From positions 108,256,406 to 108,320,405 of the forward strand of contig NC_081415.1 in assembly GCF_030272615.1 (NCBI RefSeq): a stretch of DNA of 64,000 nt, given 5' to 3'. The notes under the pieces are model-generated. The model did no database searches. It saw only the letters and a program-made list of their open reading frames with translations, and was not told where the DNA came from. Positions 32,090 through 42,858 of the stretch are shown piece by piece. Within the stretch, counting starts at the first letter, position 1. Each line of letters starts with the position of its first letter. Source of the DNA: Cryptomeria japonica. Its lineage: Eukaryota > Streptophyta > Pinopsida > Cupressales > Cupressaceae. The translations under genes and the position numbers were made by a program.

Positions 32090-33989
32090 TGTGATTATCC
32101 CCCATGGAAGAAGGTCTCGTAGTGGATGTCCCTACTCCTAGATCCCCACCAGATGGATCGCATCATGCTGGTCCCATAACACCTCTTCTCTCCATCCTAG
32201 AGTGATTGCATCCAGAATGGGTAGATGCAACTACAACATAACTAGGTTCTCTCTGCTCTCGAGGGACCAAATCATCATATAAATGTTGGCAATACTCAGC
32301 CTCCTTAGTTGAGTAATGTATCTTCCTAAGTGTGTCCCTAAGAGGGGTGTCTACGGCCTCTCTATCTAATCTATCAGCAAAGGCCTCTGCTCATCCCTAT
32401 CGCTCAATGATTGTATCCCTCTCCATCTACAGCTGGGCAACCTATTGTCGCTGCACCAAAACTTGGGCCTGCAACTGCTGCACTGAGATCTGCAAGGCTC
32501 TAATTTGTGCATCTTGTTGATGGGAAGGTACCCTAATCTAGATAGGTACCTACGAAGTAGTCTCTACTGCACCTGTCCCTATTCAAGGAGCTGGTGGAGG
32601 AAGAGCATTAGATTTCTTCCTCTGTGTGGGTCATCTACCTACCACCATACCACCCTTTGCACCTCCCACTGCACCTATCCCTGCACCTCCACCTGCACTG
32701 AGAACAAGACCACCACCTCCACCATCATCCCTATCATCCCCCACATCACCATCATCCCCATCATCCCCCACATCACCATCATCTCCCTCATCCTCCTCTC
32801 TCCACCTCTTCCCTCCTTGCATTTGTGGCTGCTCCTCCTCATCATCAAACATTGGCAATGGCTTCGCAAGATCAGATAAACGGGCCACCGCATGTGCAAC
32901 AAAGTAAGATGAGAACTCCTCAATCATCCCGACATCTACTACTCTAGTGTCGTAATCCCAAATCTTGCTATCTAGACTCATGTACTCATCCACTACTGGA
33001 ACAGTATCAATTGTCGACCCCCACTCGAGTACATATTATTGCCAACGAACATACAAATAGGCTTCTTGTGGAATCCTCTGTTGTCGTCCATACTGTCGAT
33101 AGACGCGACTATGCAAAAATCTCTCAATAATAAAGGACGTCCACCCAATCAGATATCGGGACATTTATACATAGGACATCTCTAGCCCATCCTCAGCCCA
33201 TACTTCCCAATCCATATATGGTCTCTAGATGACCGTGTCTATATAATCTAGGGCCCTGCATCAGTGCTCTAGTTTGCCCAGCTTATGCTGGACAACTACA
33301 CCTATATACTCATATGCATATGGTTGACCAAATGGTCTGTCTCTATCTACAAGCGGCCGTGTCACCGCTATATGCTCCCAGTCCCACATCTATAATAATG
33401 TAACACCTACAGATAAACTGGTGTATCCTAGTTACACAACCTAGTGGAGCTCCTTGTATAGGTTGGCCAACATGCATGACCCCCATGTAAACCTGCGACC
33501 CTGTATGACCATGTCCTCTAATAACAAACCCCATCCCACAACCAGTCCCTTCGACCTACAGTCAAGACATAGGAAACTGCCAATGAAACCTGCTAGTACT
33601 GATGGCAATGGAGCATAATCTAGATCCAAAAACTCCTACCATGGGATCTCATAACCATTGATGTGTTCATCCTGAAACACACACTATAGAGCCTTTATGC
33701 CACCCTCCTCACTCTTCTCATATGGTAGTAAATCTCCTACCATAGGAATCTCCAGAATCCTATAACAATCCTCTAGCGTCACCGTCATCTCCCCTACTAC
33801 CATATGGAAAGTGTTGGTGTCTCTATGCCACCTCTTTGCTAGCACTATTAGCAAACCTTAGTTAATGGTATACCGGGGCATGTTCGACAATCCACATCTC
33901 TCAATGATATCTCAGTCTGCCTGAGTCAATCGTGGGATCAACCCCCATGGCTTCAAGAATCTCTCTCGAGACTGTAAAGCACCGAGTAC
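32090..33989 (-). pseudogene. Antisense plant mobile domain (PMD) gene in the G2 3' region
   Basis: Minus-strand translation from 33989 gives LQSRERFLKPWGLIPRLTQAD, then AKRWHRDTNTFHMVVGEMTV with TLEDCYRILEIPMVGD (33745-33840), then WGSCMLANLYKELH (33441-33485), then MWDWEHIAVTRP (33350-33390) and PQEAYLYVRWQ. This is the order of the PMD/aminotransferase-like family. Near the C-terminus are an acidic Gly/Asp-rich stretch (32640-32830) and a Gln-rich coiled-coil-like part (QLQAQVLVQRQ, about 32470). Stops (TGA, TAA and others) show decay. Copia-2 removed or displaced the N-terminus at 33989/41264. PMD genes are known as host genes and as passengers of plant TEs. Confidence 0.82.
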
Positions 33990-35381
33990 TATTGGCATAT
34001 GATGAAGTGGTAACAAAGTATGTTGTCATTGATGTCAATATGTGCTCATGCAGATACACCAATATGCACTAGTATGAAGATTCGAAGTAGTTTTGGTCAA
34101 CCAAGATGGAGTGGGCCGGTGTCGGGGTTCACTAAGTGTAACTACCAGTTGGTAGTCTCTGTTCAATTTTAAGGGTGTCGGTATGATCTATGCAGTACAA
34201 CCGATGGTGTTTTGTGAATGTTAAGAATAAGGATCAGGATTCCACATCAGCTGTGTGTACGTGAAGGATTTCCTTGAGGATTTTGTGCGTGGAAATCAAA
34301 TGCATTGAATGCCTACCTTGGGAATGTGCGATTTTCTGAGCGGTGTATGAAGAGCACATGATGGGTTACCATTTTCTAGATGCAGTGAAGATCAGATGAT
34401 GTAGAGTGACTTGTGATCTATTTAAGATTGTTTTATTCTATGCAAAGTGTTTGGATGGTTAGGATTAGACCGCTTGTAATTGTAAACCTAAAATGCTTAG
34501 GGTTTAGGGTTTATGTTACTGACCTAATTCTTGTCTATAAGGTCAATGAGTTTTGATATTGTTGTTGTTGGCAAATATTGTTTTTGTGTCTGCATATTGA
34601 GATTCTTGCCAAACCAAAGTGTGAAACTTGCAGAGTGTGATTGCAGAGGAGAGGAGCTGAAAAGGACCTGCCTTAGCAAGTAGTGTTGTTATCATATCAA
34701 AGATTTAATTGTTGACTTCTAATCATTTCAACAGAAGGAAAATCCCTTGACCGGGTAGCTTTAATAGGTTTGTTGTAAATCCTCTAACCAGGTGACTCAA
34801 GTTCATTGAGTTCTTTAAATCCTCTAGAAAGGTAACCTTTAACAGGGTATATAGCCATCCCTTAACTGGGTGATCTTTAATAGGATCGGTTCCTAGCAGA
34901 ACCTTATTGTAAAGTCTTTAACTAGACTAGGCTCCTAACAGAGCGGACTTCAAAAGAGTTCAAAACAAGCTTGTGGGTATTCATCCCCACCGTGGTTTTT
35001 CCCATTTGGGTTTCCACGTGAAAAATCTTTGTGTTATGAGCTATGCATTTTTCATGTGATGATTCAATATTCTTGTTTAGGTGATTATGCATGCAAAGCT
35101 AATGGTTATGGTGTTACTGATACAACATATGCATATGTATATGGGTGAAGTATTTATCAAGTGTTGAATGATATTTGAAGTATTCAATTTTACCGGTTTA
35201 AGTTGTCTGAAGTCTTACTGTGTTTAACCGGTATTGCCATGGTTAAGTTTAGTGATGAAGATAACCGGTTAGCATTATTTTAACTTGATAAGTTATGGAG
35301 AAGTTTTTGTATGTACTGATTCACACCCCCCCCCCCCTCTCAGTACTAGTTAGGGTATTTGTTTTTCATCATTATTCATCA
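33990..35381 (+). repeat. Copia-2 5' LTR
   Basis: 1392 bp. It begins TATTGGCATATG, a G-to-A change of the canonical TG kept in the 3' LTR, and ends TTATTCATCA. It contains TTAGGGTTTAGGGTTT (34497-34513), the GTGGTTTTTCCC..TTTCCACGTG block (34990-35020) and a C-run (about 35326-35338). Confidence 0.94.
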
Positions 35382-35383
35382 AT

Positions 35384-35395
35384 TGGTATCAGAGT
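35384..35395 (+). other. Copia-2 primer binding site
   Basis: TGGTATCAGAGT, two bases after the LTR end; complementary to initiator tRNA-Met apart from the last base. Confidence 0.9.
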
Positions 35396-35452
35396 AACTC
35401 CAAGTCCTCGGTGATATAAGCTTAACTGCTTGAGGTAAAAGATCTTGCTTTA

Positions 35453-36330
35453 ATGATGAAGAGGGAAGGTCCTAAGTTCAATAGAGATAACATCAAAATA
35501 TGGAAGGACAAAATGAAGATCTATATCAAGAGTTTGGGTGCTCAACACTGGAGCTATGTTGAGAATGCCTATATAATCCCCACTAGCACTCTAACTAATG
35601 ATCAGAAAAGAGAGATTCAAGAAAACGGGCAAGTCATGGAAGCCCTTATTAGCAGATTGTCTGATATTGAGTGCATTGATGTAGAAGATAAGGAAAATCC
35701 TAAGGATGTATGGGACACATTGGAAACCATTTATGGTGGTGATGAGCATGTCAAGCAAACTAAGGAAGAGAGCATTGGAGGAAAATTTGAAGACATGAGG
35801 ATGGTTGAAGGGGAAAACATTCAAGAATATGGCATAAGGATCAAGACTGTGGTTGGAGATATCAAGAGCACTTGTGGAACAACTGAAGATGCCACCGTTG
35901 TCAGTAAAGTTTTGAGATCATTGTTACTGGTCTATGCAATCAAAGTTGTTGCTATTCAGGAGCTAAGGTCTATTGATAAAACCAAGGTATCCTTAGACTC
36001 TATCATTGCAAAGTTGATTGCATATGAGTTGAATAGCTATGATGGCAGTGTTCGGAAGACTGAGTCAGCCTTTAGAGCATCTGCTGCACCAACCAAAAAA
36101 GGAAAAGAAGTAAGTACCAGTTATGAATCTAGGCAATGCAGAGATATGGATGATGAAGAGATTCTAATGGATTTTGAAGCTCTTCTTGCCAAGAGACTTC
36201 CAAAAGGTACCAGAAAATATAGAGGTAATCTTCTTTTAAAATGTTTTTCCTACAATAAGATATGACATATAGTTGTTAATTGTCTTAACAATGACAATAA
36301 GGATAAACCGGAGAGGTTTAGAAAGTATAA
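35453..36330 (+). pseudogene. Copia-2 gag with broken zinc knuckle
   Basis: Open from 35453 to 36265 (270 codons): MKREGPKFNRDNIKIWKDKM at the start, then the UBN2-type gag core with DVWDTLETIYGGDEHVKQTK and MVEGENIQEYGIRIKTVV, and KVLRSLLLVYAIKVVAIQEL. The zinc knuckle near 36240-36285 reads CFSYNKI*HIVVNC: the second Cys is Tyr and a Gly codon has become TGA. The start fits the usual distance (about 60 bases) from the primer site. Gag builds the RNA-containing particle. The reading frame would have continued into protease. Confidence 0.92.
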
Positions 36331-36705
36331 AGGAGGAAATAGAAGAAATTGTCTTGTTGCAGTGGATGAAGGTGTTACTAATGAAGAATCTGAGGATGAA
36401 GAGAATGAGGACATAGTGTTTGTAGCTGTAAAGGAAGAAGTGTCTGACAAGAAAGCACTTGTCTCTCTCATTGACAACTCAAATGAGTGAATTATTGATA
36501 GTGGTTTTTCCCACCACATGACTAGTGACCGGGGAAAGTTTCTATCTCTAGAAGAATATGATGGAGGTGTTGTCATATTTCGCAATGATGCACCTTGCTT
36601 GGTAAAAGGTAAAGGATCCATCTCACTGAATGGAAAGAGCAGTGCGGATGATGTCTACTCAGTACAAGGTCTTAAGAACAACCTTTTGAGTGTTGCTTGC
36701 TAAAT
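36331..36705 (+). pseudogene. Copia-2 protease
   Basis: A TGA at 36488 precedes IIDSGFSHHMTSDRGKFLSL, whose Asp-Ser-Gly is the catalytic site (compare SGCSHHMTGD in Copia-1). LVKGKGSISLNGKSSADDVY and LKNNLLSVAC follow, then a stop at 36701. Upstream, 36331-36487 is an acidic linker with in-frame stops. It would mature the polyprotein. Confidence 0.88.
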
Positions 36706-37700
36706 GAAAAAGGACTCATTCTGGAGTTCAAAGGTGGAGTCTGTAATATAATTTGAAAGAGTGGTGAACTTATTGCCATCGGTAAGCAGACCGGAGGTAA
36801 CTTGTTTCAGTTGAATGCCAAGATTAGTCGGTGTTTGATGGCGAAGTTTGATGATAGTTGGATATGGCATAGGAGACTTTGTCATATGAACTTTGATAAT
36901 ATTGTAAAGGCTAGTAAGATCAAGGCACTAAGAGGATTGCCTTTGTTGAACAAACTAGAGAATGCTTTATGCAGAGAATGTCAACTTGGGAAGATGTCTT
37001 CCTCAACATTCAAAGGTAAGTCTTTTTCAGGAGAGAACTTACTTGATCTTGTGCACACCGATCTATGTGGTCCTATGAAAACAATAAGTATTCAGGGAGA
37101 TTGTTATTTCATGATTCTTACTAATGATTGCTCAAGAATGATGTGGGTCACATTCTTGAAAGACAAGTCTGAGGCATTTGAAAAGTTCAAAGCCTTTAGA
37201 GTATTGGTTGAGAAGCAGAGCGGCAGAAAAATAAAGTGTCTTAGAACCAATCAAGGAGTTGAATTCACTTCTAATGAATTCAACAAGTACTATGAAGAGA
37301 ACGGTATCAAGAGGAGTTGTCTACCCCAAGGACACCACAATAGAATGACATAGCAGAAAGGAATAATAGGAGTGTAGTCAAAGCGGCTAGAACAATGTTG
37401 ATCCAAGGAAAGGTAGCTCACACCTTTTGGAGAGAAATTGTGAGCATTGCAGTCTATACTATGAACCGGGTACTCATCAAGAAAGGTAAAGATAAAACTC
37501 CTTATAAATACTCGACTGAGAAGACTCCCACTATGAGTTATTTTAAATTATTTGGCAGTAAGTGTTATATCAAGAGAGGTGAGCATCTGAGCAAGTTTGA
37601 TGCTAAATGTGATGAAGGAATATTTCTACGATATTCCACAAAGAGAAAATCTCTCAAGTACTAAAATAATAGGACTTAGAAAATTGTTGAGAGTATCAAT
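36706..37700 (+). pseudogene. Copia-2 integrase with GAG-pre-integrase domain
   Basis: 36802-37353 opens with the pre-integrase zinc residues (WIWHRRLCHMNFDNI and CRECQLGKM), then [13 protein letters not shown] with the first catalytic Asp. The second Asp motif reads LRTNQGVEF, where SDRGGEF is expected, so the Asp is changed to Asn. A frameshift at about 37330 is followed by 37395-37664 (AHTFWREIVSIAVYTMNRV and SYFKLFGSKCY). Loss of a catalytic Asp plus frame breaks makes it inactive. Confidence 0.88.
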
Positions 37701-38990
37701 GTCAGGGTTGATGAATCCCCTAAGGAGTCAGAGGAAACCTGCAATGAGAAAGCAGAAGATAAACCAAGTGTAACCTTCTAGGAACCGATTAAGAAAGAAA
37801 CAAGCAAAGGCCTCAATGTTACTATACTGGTAGAAGCTGCAGTAGGTGAAGAAGAAGATGGAGAAGAAGAAGAAGAGAAAAACCAAGTAGAACCAGCTAG
37901 AGTCATTCCTAGATATCTGAAAATACATCATGATCTCAAGTAGATCATAGGAGATAAAGATGCAGGGATACTCACAAGAAGAAAGGTGGTGAAAGCGAAC
38001 TCTTGCATGATTTCTGAATTTGAGCCTAAGACCACTAGGGAGGCACTTACCAATGAAGATTGGATAAAGGCAAGGAGCTGGACAAGATAGAAAAAAATGA
38101 AACATGGTCCTTTGTATCCAGACCGGAACACAAGAATGTAATAGGTACCAAATGGGTCTTCAGGAATAAGCTAAATGAAGAAGGCACATTGGTAAGGAAC
38201 AAGGCAAGACTTATATGCAAGGGATATGCTTAGGAAGAGGGAGAAGAATATGGAGAAACCTTTTCCCTAGTGGCTAGACTGGAAAGTGTCTTAATGTTTC
38301 TTATATTTGCAGCATTCAAGGGATTTAAGGTATATTGGATGGATGTGAAGTCTACGTTCTTGAATGGAATTCTAGAAGAGGAAGTGTATATTGAGAAAAC
38401 AGATGGGTTTGCCTTATCAAAAGATAGTAACATGGTGTGTAGATTATGCAAGGCCCTATATGGATTGAAACAAGCACCAAGGGTATGGTATGAATGGTTA
38501 CACTCTCATCTTGTGAAAATAGGATTTCAAAGAACAAGTGAGGATAACAACATCTACCTGAAATCTGAAGGTAATCAGATTCTGATCTATGAAGTGTTTG
38601 TAGATGACATAATCTTTAGAGGAGATGATGAAATGAGTCATGCATTTGCAAATGAAATGAAGAAAGAGTTTGAGATATCTCTCATTGGAGAGATAAAGTT
38701 CTTCATTGGTCTACAGATTCAGTAGATGAAAGATGGAATCTTCACTACCCAGTCCAAGTATGTCAAAGAGGTATTGAAGACCTTTGGCATGGAGGAGAGC
38801 AAACTGTTTGGTAGACCAATGGTCACTGGCTATAAATTGACTAAGGAAGATGATTCAGCATTGGTGAATGAGAAGGAGTACCGGTCAATGATCAGTAAGC
38901 TGCACTATATGGTGAACAACAAACCCGACATTGCTCATGCAATAGGCATAGTAGCTCATTTTTCAGAAGAGTCCAAGAGAATCCCACTTG
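37701..38990 (+). pseudogene. Copia-2 reverse transcriptase
   Basis: An acidic, broken linker (37701-38050) leads to RT pieces: KARLICKGYA and a stop, 38270-38725 with [39 protein letters not shown] and FVDDIIFRG (active site FVDD instead of YVDD, as in Copia-1). From 38726 the frame shifts to KDGIFTTQSKYVKEVLKTFG and the connection region. Confidence 0.9.
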
Positions 38991-39551
38991 GTAGAGGTAA
39001 AGAGGATTCTTAGATACCTGAAAGGGACTGTTGACTATAGATTGTGGTATCCATACAATGATGATTTTAATCTCAAGGTATTTACCAATGCAAATTGGGT
39101 AGGTAATGTGGACAACCAGAAGAGCACAACTGGTGGAGCGTTCTTCCTTGGTTAAAGATTAGTCTCCTGGACAAGCAAGAAGAAGAGTTGTATTTCTTAG
39201 TCTACAGCTAAAGCAAAATATATGGCAGCATTTATGAACTGGACTTAGGCAATCTGGATGAAGCATGTACTGAATGGCTTCAAAGTGCCTATATCTGAAC
39301 CAATGAGTATTTTCAGTGATAATACTAGTGCAATCAATATTTCCAAAAATCTAGTGTTGCATGCTAGAACTAAGCACATTGAGCTCAAGTATCATTTCTT
39401 GAGAGAGAAGGTTCAAAACAAAGAGGTTGTATTAGAACATGTTTTTAGTAAGGAGCAGCTAGTAGACATATTCACTAAGCACTTACCGAAGACTACATTT
39501 ACCTATTTGAGAGGTGAATTAGGGGTTTTGCCCCTTCATGAAGTAAACTAA
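38991..39551 (+). pseudogene. Copia-2 RNase H
   Basis: FTNANWVGNV replaces the usual FTDADWAG, so the first catalytic Asp is Asn; KSTTGGAFFLG follows, then several stops (including 39154-39156). The last frame, 39258-39551, has SIFSDNTSAINISKNLVLHA with a retained Asp and ends with IFTKHLPKTTFTYLRGELGV. It would remove element RNA during reverse transcription. Confidence 0.9.
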
Positions 39552-39891
39552 AAGTTGTGTGCTCCACATCAATTAGGTACCACAGTGACAAATCTTACAA
39601 GGTTGATGTGTTGAAGGATGGTACTCCATAGGGGGAGCAGCATAGTGGAGTATGGAAGCTTGTGCCTCCACTTTGGCATTGTTGTCAAAGGGGGAGAAGA
39701 TATATGATAGGGGAAAAGATATCTGGTGTATGGGGGAGAAGATATTTGATGATGAAGATATATGGCAAAGTACACACTAACCAGTCCATATGGTGGTGGT
39801 TATGATCTTTTAAATGGTATATGCTATTGAGCATGGTACAAATACTGAGCAATGATACACTGAGCATGCCATCAATGCCAAAGGGGGAGAT
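39552..39891 (+). other. Copia-2 3' untranslated region and polypurine tracts
   Basis: The functional PPT CCAAAGGGGGAGAT is at 39878-39891, directly before the LTR. Three similar purine tracts precede it: 39631-39637, 39687-39700 (CAAAGGGGGAGAAGA) and 39732-39744. No coding sequence. Confidence 0.82.
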
Positions 39892-41258
39892 TGTTGGCAT
39901 ATGATGAATCGGTGACAAAGTATGTTGTCATTGATTTCAATATGTGCTCAAGCAGGTACACTTGTATGAAGATTGGAAGCGGTTTTGGTCAACCGAGATG
40001 GAGTGGACCAGTGTCGGGGTTCACTAAGTGTAACTACCAGTTGGTAGTCTCTATTCAGTTTTAAGGGTTTCCAGTGTTATCTGTGTGGTGCAACCAATGG
40101 TGTTTTGTGAATTTTAAGAATAAGGATCAGGATGCCATGTCAGCTATGTGCATGTGAAGGATTTCCTTGAGGATTTTGCACATGGAGATCGAATGCATTG
40201 AATGCCTACCTTAGGAATGTACGATTTTCTGAGCGCGTGATGGGTTACTATTTTCCAGATGCAGTGAAGATTGGATGATGCAGAGTGACTTGTGATTTGT
40301 TTAAGATTGTTTTATTCTATGCAAAGTGTTTGGACAGTTAGGATTGGACCACTTGTAATTTTAAACCTAAAATGCTTAGGGTTTAGGGTTTATGTTACTG
40401 ACCTAATTCTTGTCTATAAGGTCGATGATTTTTTATATTGTTGTTATTGGAAAATGTTGTTTTTGCATCTGCAAGTTGAGATTCTTGCCAAACCAGAGTG
40501 TGAAACCTATAAAGTGTGATTACAAAGGAGAGGAGCTGAAAAGGATCTGCCTTAGCAAGTAGTGCTACTATCAAATCAAAGCTTTACCTGTTGACTTCTA
40601 ATCATTTCAACAGAAGGAAAATCCCTTGACCAAGTAGCTTTAATAGGCTTGTTGTAATTCCTCTAAATAGGTGACTCAAGTTCATTGAGTTCTTTAAATC
40701 CTCTAGCGAGGTAACCTTTAACAAGGTATATAGCAATCCCTTAATCAGGTGATCTTTAACAGGATCAGTTCCTAGTAGAACCTTATTGTAAAGTCTTTAA
40801 CTGGACTAGGCTCCTAACAGAACGGACTTCAAAAGAGTTCAAAACAAGCTTGTGGGTATTCATCCCCACTATGGTTTTTCCCATTTGGGTTTCCACGAGA
40901 AAAATCTGTGTGTTATGAGTTGTGCATTTTTCATGTGATGATTCAGTATTCTTGTTTAGGTGATTATGTATGCAAAGCTAATGGTTCTGGTATTACTAAT
41001 ACAACACATGCATATGTATATGGGTGAAGTAGTTATCAAGTGTTGAATGATATTTGAAGTATTCAGTTTTACTGGTTTAAGTTGTCTGAAGTCTTACTAT
41101 GTTTAACCGGTATTGCCATGGTTAAGTTCAGTGCTGAAGACAATCGGTTGGCATTGTTTTAACTTGATAAGTTATGGAGAATTTTTTGTATGTACTAATT
41201 CACCCCCCCCCCCCTCTTAGTACCAGTTAGGGTATTTCTTGTTCATCATTATTCATCA
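39892..41258 (+). repeat. Copia-2 3' LTR
   Basis: 1367 bp, TGTTGGCATATG to ATTCATCA, followed by the target duplication AGTAC. It aligns along its length with 33990-35381. The C-run lies at about 41201-41213. Confidence 0.94.
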
Positions 41259-41263
41259 AGTAC

Positions 41264-41890
41264 TACCTGCAAATCATAACATATCCACCATCAGTTTTAG
41301 ATCCAATCAATTTTATCACAGCAAATCAACTCAATAACTCAAATTGCGAATATTATATCAAGAGCATCATATCAGTGAATTATATCAAGAGTATCATATC
41401 AATGAATCATATCAAAAGCATCATATCGACGACATCCAAATCATGTCAAAATTCATATCAAGAATCAACTCAACATCATATCTTGAAAATCATATCGATA
41501 AAATAAAAAACATATCAGTATGTCATATCCATATTAGAAACCATCATATCAACAAAACATATCAGAGCAACATATCAGTGTCCCATATCAACACACCATA
41601 CCGACAAAACATATCAGAGAAAAATATTAGTGAAACATATCAATGATCCATACCAATGAACCAAAGAGTGAACTATATCAGTGCCCCATATCAATGCTTC
41701 ATAACATGACTCATCAAAACAACAACCCATATCATGACCCATATTAGTGCACCATATCAGAACAAGATATCAAACAATTTGATTCAAAGAACCATATCAG
41801 ATAAAAACAACTACATCATACCCATATCAACATCAAAATGAGCTACATACATAGATCGCATCATATCTCAATCATTCCAAATCGACAAAC
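41264..41890 (+). repeat. ATATCA-rich tract upstream (in antisense) of the PMD gene
   Basis: ATATCA recurs in most 12-25-base steps from 41344 to about 41850. The first 25 bases after the Copia-2 target duplication continue the antisense PMD sequence: on the minus strand ATGATTTGCAG directly precedes GTAGTACTCGG, which looks like an intron acceptor. The ORF 41344-41646 is made of the repeat. Confidence 0.72.
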
Positions 41891-41929
41891 ATCTCAAAAA
41901 AACAACTTTATACACGTTTTCAGCTCACG

Positions 41930-42250
41930 TGCTAAAATAGACCTTGAAAGCACTACACTTCCATAAACATGCTAAACCTTCTCATGAATGCACTAACTAA
42001 GATGGTCTATGCGCTAAAACCCGATCATGTGCTTAAACATACCTCGAAAGCGCTACCCTGTTCTACCCATGTGCTAATCTATTATATGCTCTAATTTTTC
42101 AAGTCAATGTGCTAACATATGTTTCATATGTGCTAAATCAAATCTACGCATTATCCTACCAATCAAATGTGCTAACATCTAAACCTAGGGTTTCAATGCA
42201 CTAAATTTTTTTCATATGCGCTAACTAACACTACCTGTGCGCTAAAACAC
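41930..42250 (+). repeat. G2 3' array of ATGCGCTAA motifs
   Basis: About 14 copies of ATGCGCTAA or its CpG-deaminated forms ATGTGCTAA and ATGCACTAA, for example near 41986, 42009, 42067, 42107, 42127, 42167, 42194, 42214 and 42238. On the plus strand this is the reverse complement of the TAGCGCAT array in the G2 leader. Confidence 0.84.
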
Positions 42251-42844
42251 GTAAATCTAAACCTAAAACATGAAAAACATGCCAAAATTTTGCAAACATC
42301 AAACAAAACACACAAGGATTCGAGTCACTTATAGGTGGGCTATATAGGGCGAGTCTTTGGTATTGCCTGACGCGCTCAAAATAGTGAGTATGATAAGGAA
42401 TCAAAAATTTTGTCAGAGCTCCAAATGTCCAAATCACAAGAAGACAAGTGTAAAATGAATTTTCAAAATCACTTTTTACCTTTTTAAAAGGGTAATAACC
42501 AGGGTTAATAAGTGGGGCATGTATTTTTCAACTTCTTTTTCAATTATTAACCTTATCCACATCATTTTTTTTGGGAGATGAAACAAATTATGCATATCCA
42601 AAATTCAAATAGCGTCAACATTATCATATCAAAGCAAAATCAAATGGTCAAAATTTTGAAAAAAATTTCAACTTTATCAAACACACCCTTGATTCATCTC
42701 CCGAGGGGGCATCATCAATATCATTTATCAAATCTCCATCTAGGGCATCATATCAAACATTTTGACAAGTGACACCATATCGACCAAATTTTGCAACATA
42801 TCAAGTGATATTTTTTGAATCAACATGTGCACACATGTCACTTC
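42251..42844 (+). other. G2 3' untranslated region, last part
   Basis: No coding frame supported. A T-rich stretch and further ATATCA words occur before the polypurine tract. Confidence 0.55.
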
Positions 42845-42858
42845 AAAGGGGGGTAGAA
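42845..42858 (+). other. G2 polypurine tract
   Basis: AAAGGGGGGTAGAA directly before TGTAGACGTATAAATC, the start of the AT-rich LTR. Confidence 0.72.

Larger units (their letters stand above)
33990..41258 (+). mobile_element. Copia-2: complete Ty1/copia LTR retrotransposon, decayed, in the PMD gene
   Basis: LTRs at 33990-35381 and 39892-41258; perfect 5-bp target duplication AGTAC (33985-33989 and 41259-41263). Order is LTR, primer site, gag, protease, integrase, RT, RNase H, PPT, LTR. It is a relative of Copia-1 (same primer site, PPT and protein blocks). A hand alignment of the first 190 LTR bases gives about 17 substitutions plus a 10-base gap, so the insertion is not recent. Frameshifts and stops occur in every domain. 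Confidence 0.95.

Noticed and set aside
32505-32907. Plus-strand Pro/Ser/Thr-rich ORFs of 93-124 codons
   Set aside because: Antisense shadow of the acidic Gly/Asp-rich part of the PMD gene.
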